From: Tretioscincus oriximinensis
Taxonomy: Eukaryota > Chordata > Lepidosauria > Squamata > Gymnophthalmidae
Direction: 5' to 3'
DNA: 64,000 bases
NCBI GenBank assembly: GCA_022410635.1
Contig: JAJVDF010000017.1
Span: 3,446,358 to 3,510,357 of the forward strand
Shown here: positions 40,135 through 51,739 of the stretch, piece after piece
Layout of the letters: every line of letters starts with the position of its first letter
Numbering within the stretch: position 1 is the stretch's first letter
The notes under the pieces: model-generated
Seen by the model: only the letters and a program-made list of their open reading frames with translations
What the model was told of the DNA's origin: nothing
The model's database searches: none
Made by a program: the position numbers and the translations under genes

Positions 40135-42780
40135 GGAGCCACTGAGCCAGTTACCATCATACCTGTTTTAACATAAAGTGCCTCCCATCGCATGAGCTAA
40201 TTCATTATTTGCTCATCACCTAACAAGTCAGTCAGGAATAATAGGGTAGCAATATAGCAGGCAACATTGCTGTGGTGTGCATTTGGCAGGCGTTAGCTTG
40301 TTGAAANCCTATGTCAAAACAGAAAAACAGCAGATATTTTACTTTGTATAGTTTAGAATTTTAACTTCAACTAGTTTTCATTAACGAAGGAGCATACTGG
40401 ATCTTGAAGATTACTCACAAAGATACAAATGTCTGTCTCTTTTTAAACAAAACTATGAAGTACACAGACAGTATGTGTCAGCCTGTTTTTCCCCTAAAGG
40501 TTTGTCCTAGATCCAACAGTGTTGATTCTCACTGTGCCCCCAATTTCAGCCAAGTCAGAGTCAATCGACCTTCATTTCAGTTAATTTTTAAAATCTCATT
40601 ATCCTCTATGCTCATAATGTTTTAATGTTAGAGAAGGCTAGAAAAGTAGGAGAAACAATGTATTGTTTAGAAAGGAAATGCAGTAGAATTGTAATGCTTA
40701 ACTTTGATTAAAAATAGACCAAATTTTACAACTCCCTTCTTGAAGAAGATGGCAACATTTCAGCCACATTCTGTGAATTACACATACAGTGATGCTATTG
40801 TAGCATATGGAAATGTGTTGTGGCAAATTTCTGAATTGGTTAAATAAGCAACTAAATAAGAAAAAAGCTGTTTTTTTTATCCAGAAATAAATCTGAATTG
40901 TTCATGAATAATAAATCCCTTTCTGCACTAAACCATGGTCCACTCCAGGAAGGGGTCTAAGGAAGGGCAGTTTGCATACCATTTTGTGATAGGGTAGGTT
41001 TGTAGACCTTGCAGAAACATTCCAAGATACTTTGTGTAAACATTGTATAAATAAATATAAGTACAAATAAATAAATAAACAAAAAGGCNTCAGCATGAAA
41101 TTAATAGTCAATTGCGATGGCAAGACATGATTGGTGGCCAACCATGCTGGAAGGAATTTAGGATACAAAAGTGGCAGCTGTACCTGCCAACATAGAGGCT
41201 GACTCGAAGAAGAATATAATAATAATAGGAAGAATCATTTCTTTCTTGAATCAAATTGATCATGGATTACAACAGGCTAAGGTGTTCTTTTGGTTGCCAT
41301 TTTGCCCCTTCCTCAATTCTTTGTGCCCACTAATGCTATTTGTTACCTTATAATCAAGAAGATGAAGTTTTTGTTGAAGATATAATTATTATTTTAGTTT
41401 TTTTTTTTTAGATCATTGTTGGATATGTCTGTGATATTAGATGGTAGTAATCACATGAGCCCAGGGCACTGTCACCCACATGCTGCCTTGCTCTGACCTC
41501 TCAACTAGCTGCTGGCACTGGTCTTCGTCACAATCTTCCTCTTCCTTCATGCTCTCTCTTGTTCTCTGCACATCTACACACAAAGATAGAGACACACACT
41601 GACAATTCCCAGAGTCCCACTGTTACCTATTCATCCTTCCCTCTCTCTCCATCTTGCTTTCTATCATACACAAACACACAGTGGCGAGGAAAAGGGAAAG
41701 GAGGAGGAGAAGCTCTTTATACATTGTCTGTAAACCTGTATTAAGGAGCTACAAAGTCTACTTCTGGACCTCATTGATTAGTACAGATTTGTGATATTCC
41801 AGTTATACCATAGGCACAGGATGCAGTATAATCCTGATTATAGAAACCCTGGTTGAGATTACAGGTAAACTGATCATAAACTGGCCCTGTTCAGAACATG
41901 GAAACATGCAGAAAACACAGCTCTTTGTTCATGATGACTTGAGAATTCACTACAGCAATGCAGCAAAGCATGTCATTGAAATAGGTGGGTAGTCCAGACT
42001 CACTGGTTTGGACCACAGCCTTTTTTGTGAATAAAAGCACATTTCTGTACCAGCAGTTAAAATATGGAACTTTATGATGTTGGGCTACAGGTTGTTTTTG
42101 GTGCTACTTGTTTTTAAGAAAGATGAAAAATATTTGTTTCCTAATAACAAATTTATTACTTTGGGCTGTTTTAAAATTAGCCTTTAGTCTACTTTTGTTT
42201 CATTATAGTATAGTATTTAATGTATATTCATTTTTGCTTGAATCAAGGAGTTGGAACCAGTGGTATAAATGCTTCTATTAATTCTATCATCACACAAGTT
42301 CCTCTAGTCATCAGAATTTTTATCTGTTCTCAGGGATTTCTCAGAAATAGATTATCTGATGGCTCATGAGAAAGTTATTTTGGAACCATATATCCTGTGG
42401 TTTGTTTAACACATTTATCTGATAAATCCTATGCCTAGGGATTCTTTTAGAAAACTGAGCCAAAGCAAGAGTTCTGCCTTTCCCTTGTAATTTATTGTAG
42501 TTTTGGTGTTTTTATTCAATTTATTTTATTGAAATTATTTTCATTTAATACTTTGAACTTTTCTGAAGTTCTTTTTTTTATTCTTACCATCTTTTGCCAT
42601 TTTCTACTCATTCTCTGTTATCATTTTAAGCAATTTATATACACCTATGGCCAAATACTTCCTCACAATTTTTTTTTTAATTTCTATTTTATAAATAACA
42701 TTTATTTAGCCATATTAGCTGCCTTTTTATTTTCTGGAGTTTCCTTCTTTTTAATGAAAACTGTTATCAATAATAATTTT
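40135..42780. other. Intron 2; nothing recognised
   Basis: AT-rich. The 41.5-41.7 kb part is pyrimidine/CA-rich low complexity. A degenerate (AAAT)n tail sits at about 41050-41080 (CAAATAAATAAATAAACAAA). No exon supported. Confidence 0.5.
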
Positions 42781-42789
42781 ATCATTTTA

Positions 42790-42900
42790 TTTTTCTTTTT
42801 GTACTGCCTTTCCAAATACAATTGCTCGAGGCAGTTTGCANGAAACAGGAAAAAACATATAGTACAAAATAATGCATTTTAAGAATATTTATAAAATACA
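42790..42900 (-). mobile_element. L2-like 3' UTR remnant (antisense, weak)
   Basis: TACTGCCTTTCCAAATACAATTGCTCGAGGCAGTTTGCANGAAACAGG follows the layout of the antisense LINE 3' UTRs at 23.1 kb and 29.15 kb (CCNCCCT...CTC..GGCGG). Confidence 0.3.
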
Positions 42901-43179
42901 AAATAATACATTNTAAAATTCCGTATATAGCAAAATAATACACTGTGCTCTAAGCACCATCTGCTTCTCCTAGAGTGGNCTCTTATGTATCCTTGATCAA
43001 ATCAGGTTTTCTATTTATCTAAAACAGACACCGCATAATCATTTTTCTCACTGTTCTTACTACTTTTACCTCTTGACTAAATCTTCCTTTTCTGTTGAAT
43101 CAATACCTCTAAAAATTAAATGTCACCAGAAAGTAATTTTTTGGGCAAACCCATTTGCAACATCAATAACAACAAAAAT

Positions 43180-43400
43180 CTCTGACTCCNAGCAGACATA
43201 ACATAGTGGTATAGCAAATGTCCTGGAAAGCAGACGTTTGCTCTTCCCAGAAGAAGATGATGGCAAACTACTTCTATATCGTCACCAAGGAAATGCCATG
43301 GAGATGCTCCAGCGGTAAAGCAGGAGTCAGCCATGACTTGGTTGGACCCATAAGATGTCATGATGTTCCTTTCAGACATTGAAAAAAGCCTTAAATTGTA
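43180..43400 (+). mobile_element. Sauria/BovB-like SINE remnant
   Basis: GAAGATGATGGCAAACTACTTCTATATCGTCACCAAGGAAATGCCATGGAGATG followed by GGAGTCAGCCATGACTTGG is the typical tail arrangement (GGCAAACCACTTCT...GCCATAAGTCAxxxxTGACTTGA) of SINEs that use BovB-type machinery. No clear tRNA head is visible. Confidence 0.45.
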
Positions 43401-44325
43401 AAACCGTGGCAAATTAGAATTTAGATTTTTTTTAAAAAAAAGTTGAACTGCCCTTTATACCTAGGGCAAATCAGAACTAGTTAGCTTAGAATTGAGGAGG
43501 AGGAGGTGGAGTCTGTATCTAAGCTTCTGTCTGTTTTGAAAAGCAAGATCAGAAAAATAGTAGGATATTGTGACCACGATTTCTGCAAGTGAAAATACAG
43601 CTACTCTTTAATGTTGGATTGCATTTGCTGAAAGCCTAACTATTAAGGAAACTTTATTTGTAGCAAGTGATAGCTTTGTCACAAAGCATGATCCTTGTTG
43701 TCATAAATGAAGTTTGAGAAGATATAGGACAATGTGCCAGGTTATTGTAACACGAGCTTTGAGACTGGGCTGCTTAGAGAGAGAAAAAGACAGTCAGCTG
43801 TATTGTTCAAATGGCTGGAATGGCTGTCCTAAGAGAGGCTCAAGGCCTTTTTCTGCCTTATATTCTGCTAGCCAAGAAGACTTACAGTTTTCTCTGTTTA
43901 ACTGCTNAAGGTATCTAGATATACTCTTACAGCTAATTCCAGTTCAAAGCATTGTTGAAGGACAGCTGTACCTTGGATGCAAGCACTGGAAGGATTGTAA
44001 GAGCCATATGACCAAAATGTTCTTTTTAAATCGAAGGTTATGCCATAGCAGACTTTTAATTTTTTTCACAATAACGCTACAAGAAGTATTTGTATTTGTT
44101 TTATGATGAATACTTACCTATAAAAATGATTATAGCAATAGAACAGAGTAGCTTAAGATGACTGACAAAAAATTATGCATTAACAGGATCTCATTCTCTC
44201 AGTTCAACCATGACTTACATTTGTTATATAGCCTACATGAGGTCCTGTTTATCTAGGTTCCGTAAATGTTTCCCTCCACATTGCCAATAGATGAATATAG
44301 TGTTAATTTTTTAATAGATCAACAC
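43400..44325. other. Intron 2; nothing recognised
   Basis: No exon, RNA gene or defined repeat supported. Confidence 0.45.
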
Positions 44326-44332
44326 AACTCCC

Positions 44333-44512
44333 ATCACTTATTCTGGATACCATCTCGGAATAGGAACCTGCAAGTCATATGCTAGTGTAAACTGTGGCAG
44401 GTCCCATAGTTTATACTGACATGTGGATGGGCAAGCTCTGTCCCGAGATGTCACCCAGAACAANGGTCTGTGTGGACAGGGGCCCTGTTCTGAGAAGTCT
44501 AGTGATTAAGGT
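44333..44512. mobile_element. Foldback MITE family M, best palindrome
   Basis: Left arm 44333-44397 (TTATTCTGGATACCATCTCGGAATAGGAACC...TAGTGTAAACTGTGG) pairs with right arm about 44401-44465 (CATAGTTTATACTGACATG...TGTCCCGAGATGTCACCCAGAACAA), roughly 70% complementary. The left arm also matches 28.24, 27.43 and 58.81 kb. Noncoding. Confidence 0.65.
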
Positions 44513-44524
44513 TAATTGCCTGGA

Positions 44525-44628
44525 AACACATGAACACAACCAGTTGAGTGTTTTTATCTTACTCATGGAATTCGAACAGGATGCAGGCCTGATCCAACAG
44601 GACCTTTCCTATGTGCATATGCTATTTT
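44525..44628 (+). mobile_element. CR1 3' end fragment (weak)
   Basis: GCAGGCCTGATCCAACAGGACCTTTCCTATGTGCATATG resembles the last bases of the CR1 family (CCTGATCCAGCAGGGCTCTTCTTATGTTCTTATG). Confidence 0.45.
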
Positions 44629-44639
44629 AGGATTTCCAC

Positions 44640-45990
44640 CTAAAATCTGGGTGCTCTGGACATTTAATGAGTGCGAAAAAAATATTTTTCTCCCCAGGTA
44701 CAACAGGCATTAGGCACTGCAACTGGTGAAAGGTCCTCCCTTCTATAGCCATTAAAGGCCCAAAGCTGTATCCCAGGGTGTGGGAACCTGATGCTAAGTC
44801 AATCTTTAGTGATCAGCAGTGATCTTCCATTGCTACGGGTTTTATTTTATCGTGACCAATGATTGAATCAATAAATATATGATGTCCTTCAGATAGGTAA
44901 TATTAGTTCTCTTAGTACACTGCCTAAGATACATAACCTTTTTGTTTACGACAGTATTTAGACTTTCTATTTTGAACATTTGATTTCTCTTCTCTGCTAT
45001 CTTTTCCGACAGTAATTAAGGAACCTTAGAAGCAAATCCAAGACATGCCTGAATAACTTGGCATGTAGCTTCGGTACCATAGTTCTTAGTTCGCAAAGGT
45101 CCTTGCTACTTGAAATTCTTATAAGAGCAATAANGTTACACTGACTAAATTATATAGATGTCAATTTTAAACCTGTTTATGCACATAACTTCTGATAAGC
45201 CAAGTAGNAGTTGCAAAAAATGATTTTCCTGTAATCTGTTTTGAAACTAAAGTGTAGACAGGAGGTTTTCTACCCTGATGAGGTTTATAGAAATATGGTA
45301 GAAATTTATATGTGCAGAGTTAAGCAAGAAGAGCCTGTCTTTTCTATCCTGTGTACAGAATACATTATCATCTAAATTGATATTTTGTATATAACAGTAA
45401 GTGCAGTAAAATTCAGGTAGTCATATTTTCTTTGAGTTCTAGGTATTGAATCCAAGGAATCCTCATAGATCTATATGTAGCTATACTTTCCAAGAAAACT
45501 GATTTACCTGTCGTAGGCATGTGGACAGCATCCCTTTAGACATCTTTCTAAAACAGAAAAAAGCCTAGTGCATTTTGAATCAATATCTTGCTGTTACTAC
45601 TTCGGGAAATGTCTAAATGTATACACTTGGTTTTCCCATGCTTCTATTATTTGTAACGTAATGTGTCTTCTTGCATTGCTAAATATTTTGCTTTTACTAC
45701 CACAAAAATAAGTATTTCTTAACAGAGGAGCTTGTGTTGNCATCAGCTTGAAAAAGTTTTTTAAAGGAGTTGAACATTTATTTTGTAAAGGCTAGGTTAT
45801 CAAAATCTATTATCTCTTATGGCTGTATGCTTTCTTTTGATAAAAAAGACAGCTTTCCCTAAAACTATTATTTTCAATATTATTAGTGCTGCATTATTAT
45901 TTGCAAATAAATAGAAATGTGCAGCGTAATGAAATCACTTAAATTGGAGGAGGCTCCTTTAAATTTTCTAAGCACCAAATAGCTGAGCCA
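44640..45990. other. Intron 2; nothing recognised
   Basis: AT-rich anonymous sequence. Confidence 0.5.
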
Positions 45991-46480
45991 TGGGGGCAGG
46001 GCTTGGAATATCAAAAGGGGAGGTGCGAGTGAGAGGTTGATTGTTGAGAGGGTTGTTGATTTGAGATGAGATTTAGATGGTTGATGCTGCTGAGAGAGGT
46101 TGTTTGAGCGTGTGGCTAAACAACTGAAATAAATGTGGTTCTCTGCCAGGAGTGTGAAAATAAATACCAAAGAGGGATACACGTCTGCTGGGGTAGTAGG
46201 AATAGAAAGGTAGAGCTGAGGGAAACTTTAAATGTTGGCAAGCAGAGGGAAGCTGAGCCAAAGGCATTGTAAAGTCCCAGTACCTTTTGCCCAATGTGGC
46301 TAATTTGTATCATTGGTTTTCTTTAAGTTTGAGTCTGCCTGTTTCTTTGTTTTAATAAAGCTGTTTTGTGTTTTAAAACAGAGAAAACTTTATTGTTTGA
46401 GAGAATATAGTAAAGGGGCTCATTCTGGAATCATTTTCACTCCTTAATTTTGGTGTCTCCCCGAGGGGAGTGGTGGCAGC
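45990..46480 (+). repeat. Possible LTR-like block (unclassified)
   Basis: The ~490-bp block is unlike its AT-rich surroundings. It is rich in GAGAG/GTTG motifs and has a polyadenylation-like AATAAAGCTGTTTTGTG at about 46358, then TTTGGTGTCTCCCCGAGGGGAGTGGTGGCAG. A U3-R-U5 layout followed by a primer-site-like sequence would fit a retroelement LTR end. I found no matching second LTR and no TG...CA boundaries I trust. Confidence 0.25.
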
Positions 46481-46816
46481 CTACCTGGAGATATAAATCC
46501 CAGATATAAAGAACTATTTTATCTTTCCTGTCTCAACTATCCTATCTACATACATACAGATACATAAAATCCAAGTGCCTTGTTAATATTAAAAGATCAT
46601 CTAGCATTAATATTAAAGGNGAACTGTGTTCCAAAACCAAACTGGATAAATAAACATACAAGAGAAGACCATACATAGGTCTAAGCTCCTGCTCGGTCAC
46701 GTTACATGCAGGCTGTCATTGATTATCAGGTGTCCTTTTTTAGTTTTAAGTACTTTGATAGATGTACAGTAAGTCAGATGTTGCCTTTGTCAGTAAGAAT
46801 ACTTAGACATACCACT

Positions 46817-47085
46817 TCGGCCTGTGGAATTTACTTTCAGAAGAGATGGTGGTAGCTAGCAGCCTGGATATCATTAAAACAGAATTAGAAAGTTCATGGA
46901 CATTAAGGGTTTCAGTAGCTACTAGGATGGATCTTTTGATACTTCCTCCAGGATGGAGCAACAGGCAGGATTCCTGAAATACTTTTGCAGGGAATNGAGA
47001 ACAGGTAAAGATTTTGCCTTCTTCTGTTTCCAGTTGCCTAGGTGCAATTGGCAGTCCCCATTCAGCAGGGCAAGAATTAATCTGC
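46817..47085 (+). mobile_element. CR1 3' end (sense)
   Basis: CGGCCTGTGGAATTTACTTTCAGAAGAGATGGTGGTAGCTAGCAGCCTGGATA through CAACAGGCAGGATTCCTGAAATAC and AGTCCCCATTCAGCAGGGCAAG follows the 14.17-14.45 kb reference, with deletions. Confidence 0.8.
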
Positions 47086-47249
47086 TATCAAATTTTAAAT
47101 GCTACAAAAAGTGTTTACCCTTCAGAAATAGACCTATAGAGCTTTCTGTANCCTCCAGTGTAAATATTACACAACAGCACTTGTTTGAAAGTTAGAATTC
47201 TGAACGGAAGGGCTGTGGTGGTATTAAAAGCAACATGCATATTTATATT

Positions 47250-47480
47250 TAGATAAGTATATTCACTCTTTTAAAAGATTATTAATTCATTGCAACTCAT
47301 TGCCTGCCAATTAATTCCCTGCTTAATTAGAATAGTATATCTCAATTCACCCAGCAGTGCTTGCTGCCACTTGCCTTTCTAAGTAATTACTGTTTGATGA
47401 AGCATGTGGCAGTGTTAGCAAGCTCAGCTGCCTGGCTAGTGATACAGAGCTTTCTGTAAAATGTCTGCAGGCAACAAGTA
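47250..47480. promoter_or_regulatory. Candidate conserved noncoding element (unproven)
   Basis: A non-repetitive stretch with four TAATTA/AATTA-type homeodomain cores within about 130 bases (ATTAATTC, CCAATTAATTCC, GCTTAATTAG, AAGTAATTACTG). This resembles developmental enhancers, but that is inference only; there is no alignment to support conservation. Confidence 0.25.
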
Positions 47481-48590
47481 CTCCGCCAGACGCCAGACTG
47501 TAGTTGTGGCAGATGTAGCAATGAAATATTTATCCTTGCTTGTAAAAATGTTTTATGGTCTTCCGAAAGAGAGAAACTTTACATGTAAAAGTTGCACAGC
47601 AAGAGATGATAGTTTCCTATCATGGCAAGTGAATGACTCATTGCTGGCTTTTTAGGAAAGTCTGTGGGTCAACAGTAATTCATTTTGAATTACTTACCTG
47701 ACAGATACATATTTATGTGAGTGGTTGGTTACTTTCTAAAGTGAAAGAGGAGAAGTTCTGGCTTTCATTTTATCAGAACCTTTTTTGCTTTGGGAGCTTG
47801 TAGTGTAGCTGTGTTATACGAGAGTCTGAGATTGGGTTTATACAATTTCTCTAGCATCTCAAGTGTCTGTTTTGTCTGGTCTTTTAGCATTGAATATTCT
47901 TGTGTAGAAATTTCAAGGCTTTAGTCTGGAGCATTAGGCCAAAGGATGCCTCTTTGAAGGGCAGAAAAGAGGCCGTCCTATTCATGAAGGAGCATTTTGC
48001 TTTACATCAAAGTTTTTCTGACCTTATGACTGCAGTTCAGTGCAACTGAAATTTTAAGAGGAACAATTTTAAAAAGATGTTCCATGTGTGTCGTCAGTAG
48101 AAGTTTTGTGAGAAATGCTTGATTTTGTTTTGTGTGTTTGTATGTGCTGCATATAATTCTGGAAAGATTAAAGTTTGCTTCCCATATGTACTTTGATCCA
48201 GGATTATTTAGGACATTGGGAATCACTAAAATAGGACTCAGAATGCAGCCTCTGGCTTTGCAGTCATGTGGACTGATGCCTTTGTATTTTTGTGNGATCC
48301 TTTAAGGCAGCTGTACTAACAGAAGTTAAAAACAGGCAGCCATAGCTCTAGAGCTAAGCAGCTGCATATAAAAACAAAGGGTGCTGACTCCCTAGCATCT
48401 CTCCAGACGAAGGTGTTAGCAAAGTACCTGTTAAGAAAGCTAATAGTTGTGCCCATTAAATTGAGAGCTGATCCCAAATTGCTTGATCTGAAGAAAAGGT
48501 TCCTTTTCTTTTTTCATCGTATTGAAAAATACTGGGATGCTTTTATATCTGGGAGAGCCAGGTGGAGGTTGGCCTTATTTTGTACTACAG
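47480..48590. other. Intron 2; nothing recognised
   Basis: Anonymous sequence. No exon supported. Confidence 0.5.
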
Positions 48591-48682
48591 AATATCCAAA
48601 AAAAGTTCAAGTCCATTATGTGAGACATACTGGACTTAGTTGGTCTGTGACAAGGCTTGGCTTACGTTCTTATGATGTTGTT
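48590..48682 (+). mobile_element. CR1 3' end fragment
   Basis: GTGAGACATACTGGACTTAGTTGGTCTGTGACAAGGCTTGGCTTACGTTCTTATGATG matches the CR1 terminus with its octamer-like tail. Confidence 0.65.
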
Positions 48683-48687
48683 GAATT

Positions 48688-48965
48688 TCCAAGAAGAAGA
48701 AGAACTGGGTTCTTATATCCCGCTTTTNTCACCTTTCAAGGGAACTCAAAGCGGCTTACAAGGGTATTTTGCCTGAATTTCACATTCTATCTTCCCCATC
48801 CGGCTGTAGTGGTTCCCATTTATCTACTTGCAGTCAGTTGCGATTTCTTGCAATTCTTGATTTCAAATAGCTGGGTTGGCATCCCCACGTCCGACACAGG
48901 GCTTCGAAACCTGATCTCCCAGATGTGAGACTGTCTCCTTAGTGACTGAACCATTTGTGCCTGAC
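48688..48965 (-). mobile_element. SINE family A (antisense)
   Basis: On the plus strand: AAGAAGAAGAAGAACTGGGTTCTTATATCCCGC, CAAAGCGGCTTACAAGGGTATTTTGCC, GCGATTTCTTGCAATTC and CACAGGGCTTCGAAACCTGATCTCCCAGATG. Same structure as 22.66-22.99 kb, with a deletion of the segment after CTGGGTTGG. Together with the preceding CR1 piece it creates a long but meaningless open frame. Confidence 0.85.
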
Positions 48966-48969
48966 TGAG

Positions 48970-50090
48970 CCATTCATGGATATTGTTCTAATTTTCTTAA
49001 AAGGAAAATGTGGAAATAAGTTCAGCTAAGGAAAATACCAATAGTGTTGATTTTTCTGTTCATTTCCTGCATATGACTGAAGGATGNCATAAAAGTACAG
49101 GAAAACTTGACACTTTCACCTGAAGCACATCCAGCTTGAGTAAGAACTAGCAGGTAAATTTCTGGGATCTTCCTGGCTGCATTTCCCTTCCTGNTTCAGG
49201 AGCAGGAACTACATAAAAGAAAGCAAAAAAAAAATACAGAAAATTCTCAATTTATGAGCTAATTGGGACCAATTTTTTGCTTGTAAAGCGGAGATTCATA
49301 CAGAAGAGGGCAATATAAGTAGTATCTTTTTTGAGCACTCAGCTTTAGAATAATGTCCTAAAAAACAGAGCTTGTAAAAATGGGGGCTTCGATAGTTATT
49401 TAATCCACTTGCCGTTTTTTAGTTACTATGTTGTGTTGTCCATTCACTTACTCTTAAAACCTGCAATCAGCATCTCTTGAGTGTGATTTAATGGGATTTT
49501 TCTCACATATTTTCTTGGCCTGATACATAGCTTATTTATTGAATTGGTTAATTAGCAGCATCAGTGAACTGGCTCTAAACCAGGCATCAGTGCAGTTCAT
49601 GGTCTACCCCCAACAGCTAGTAATGCAGCTTTTTAATATAAAAAATAAGTAAATAAAAAGTTTTGTTATTTATTGTTATTTGTTATTTTTGTTATTTATT
49701 GTTATTTGTTATTTATGTTATTTAAAAAATGGCATGCTTTATCTGTGGCCCAAGACAATTCCTCTGCACTCAGTGATCCAGGCAAGCCAAAAGATTAAGT
49801 GTATGTGCTATAAACCTAAAGAAGAAATAGGCAGGAAATTATTTAAGAACATAGGTCACTAACGTCCTGTGTATAGTAACGATCAATTTAAATATTTGTG
49901 AACATGTAGATGAAGGCAGGAAAGAAGCAAAAAAGGAACTGAAGGGATTTTTATTATTGTCATCAGCAAAGTCTGTTCATATTCAGCTTTCCCATGATTA
50001 TGCAAAAATCTGAGTAAATTTACACAACATGCATATGTCATTCTGGNTGTTCTCTAGTGGCAACAGCATATATTTAATTTTGAAGACTGA
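48970..50090. other. Intron 2; nothing recognised except a T/A-rich simple repeat
   Basis: (TTATTTG/TTATTG)n low-complexity repeat at about 49665-49722. The rest is anonymous. Confidence 0.55.
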
Positions 50091-50093
50091 GAA

Positions 50094-50813
50094 TTGACTT
50101 TGGACAGCTGGTTGGCTATCATTTGTTTAAACTGTAAGAGGAGGAGGGAGAAGGAGAAGAAGAAGAAGATTCTTATATACAGTAGTAGACCAAAACCTTC
50201 ATCCTCTTCATCCCTGAACAAGCCAGAGACCACCATTTCCTTGGAGGCCACCCTTTTCTTTGTCTCGGCTGGAGGCATGCCAAGCAGCAAGTTCAACAAA
50301 AAGTCCATTTTATATACAGCATTTTTAGACAAGCGTTTTCCCCTGTTCCTGGCATTCACCCGTTTGGATTTATGGTTGGAGCATGGAGGCAGCAATCTTG
50401 AGAGAAAGAGTTCACTGCTGAGTTTGCCCTTTCTGTGGAACTTTTTTCCCTTCATGTCTTATTTTTCCACAAATCAACAACTTATTTCCTTCTTCTCCAT
50501 CAGCTGCTGCTGCAAGGTGCTAGGTGAACAAGAAACACTGCTAGCATTAATATGTATTTTTTGCTTTCTTCACTGCTCTGATGGAAGGGAGGAGTCAACC
50601 CTTTCATTCACCTGTCAAAGAAATGACTGGGCATTTTTGGGTGTGCTGAGGAATGCACCAGATGAACAGTATTGGGATGTGTTGAAAAGAAAACCGAAGC
50701 GTTGGCCCTTAGATAATCAGCTTGAATTTGTGTGTGCCCAGAAAAGCAGTGGGTGCATTTTGGTGCTGGGTGAGCTGCCTGTTTGCTGGCCCATTATTTC
50801 TCTTCCCCATTGA
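50094..50813 (+). other. Unexplained 239-codon open frame
   Basis: The frame is open for 720 bases; the first ATG in frame is at 50277, giving about 178 codons to a TGA. The predicted peptide has a Lys/Ser-rich start, Cys/Phe-rich middle and a C-terminus with WAFLGVLRNAPDEQYWDVL. I recognise no domain, no splice sites frame it, and it begins in a GGA/GAA purine repeat. It is unusually long for intronic AT-rich DNA. It could be a decayed element ORF, an unrelated gene, or chance. Confidence 0.25.
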
Positions 50814-50814
50814 C

Positions 50815-51190
50815 AGTACAGTTAGCTGTTGATCAGTGAACAACTCAGTCAGCTCTATACCATGCCCACTGCTTTCCTCTGTTGATCAATGGAAGGGATG
50901 AATCTATGGCTGGCAACTGAAATGGGAAGCAGCCCTACAAACAATCATTGTAAGCTGGCACAGAACTGTTGCTGCATGTGAACTTCAGGATTCCTTTTGG
51001 GATCGGGACATTTTCCCCTTCGGTGAACCTAAGGCAAATAAAAAGAACAAATTATTCTCTCTCCTTCTCTTTCCCCCTTCTCTGTCAGGAGCTGTGTAGG
51101 AATCCAAGCAGAAACGATAAAATATGAGAATACAATTGTTTCTCCCAACAGGCCCATCAAAAGCCCTACATTACAATACAGTAATACAAA
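50815..51190. other. Intron 2; nothing recognised
   Basis: Anonymous. TGTTGATCAGTGAACAACTCAG and TCTGTTGATCAATGG form short related motifs at 50826 and 50879. Confidence 0.4.
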
Positions 51191-51192
51191 CA

Positions 51193-51357
51193 GGCTCTTT
51201 CTGCACCACTGATTTTGGGCTGNATCTTGGGCCATGGGGCCTCCTGTCCATGTAATAGGATAGATTATGGTAGATCCCAAATGAGGCCTGCCTGGCATGG
51301 ATGGAAAACCCCTATTCCATTAAATAGCCCAAAATTAAGCTCAGTGCAGAAACGGCC
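51193..51357. mobile_element. Foldback MITE family M, copy with clear TIRs
   Basis: The left end GGCTCTTTCTGCACCACTGATTTTGGGCT and the right end, inverted, GGCCGTTTCTGCACTGAGCTTAATTTTGGGCT form about 30-base terminal inverted repeats around a 165-bp noncoding element. The ends match those at 58.78 and 58.92 kb. No certain target duplication. Confidence 0.7.
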
Positions 51358-51359
51358 AT

Positions 51360-51735
51360 AATGTCCTAAGATGGATGCAAAGCACACAGTTGCCTAGCTT
51401 ATAAAGATTTTCATTTCTGGCATTTTGCACATTATTAGACTGCATGTTAAAAGGCAAGAATCGAAATTGCTTTCCATTTCCCTAAATCACAGCACTTTTT
51501 AAAAATGATAATATGTCTTTGGGTAATGCTGCAATCGCTTAATTGTTCCTTGTATGTCTAGAAGAAATACATCACACTAAAAGATATTGGAGCAATATTA
51601 GAAGATTTTGGGGCAGTATTGTGGAGAAGTGGAGGGCAATTTTGAACTGAGTGAAATGGTTGGTACAAAACCAAAAGGATGCTCAGCTTGCCACAATCAG
51701 TGAACTACAGAGATTGCTTTTCTATGAGTCCATGT
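51360..51735. other. Intron 2; nothing recognised
   Basis: Anonymous sequence. Confidence 0.5.
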
Positions 51736-51739
51736 GGTA

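Noticed and set aside
42529..42882. 117-codon hydrophobic frame
   Set aside because: It is very T-rich and gives a Phe/Leu/Ile-rich peptide by composition alone, with no start context or homologue recognised.
48413..48928. 171-codon plus-strand frame
   Set aside because: It runs across a CR1 3' fragment and an antisense SINE (family A). The Arg-rich stretch is the SINE's (AAG)n end, so it is a chimera of repeats, not a gene.
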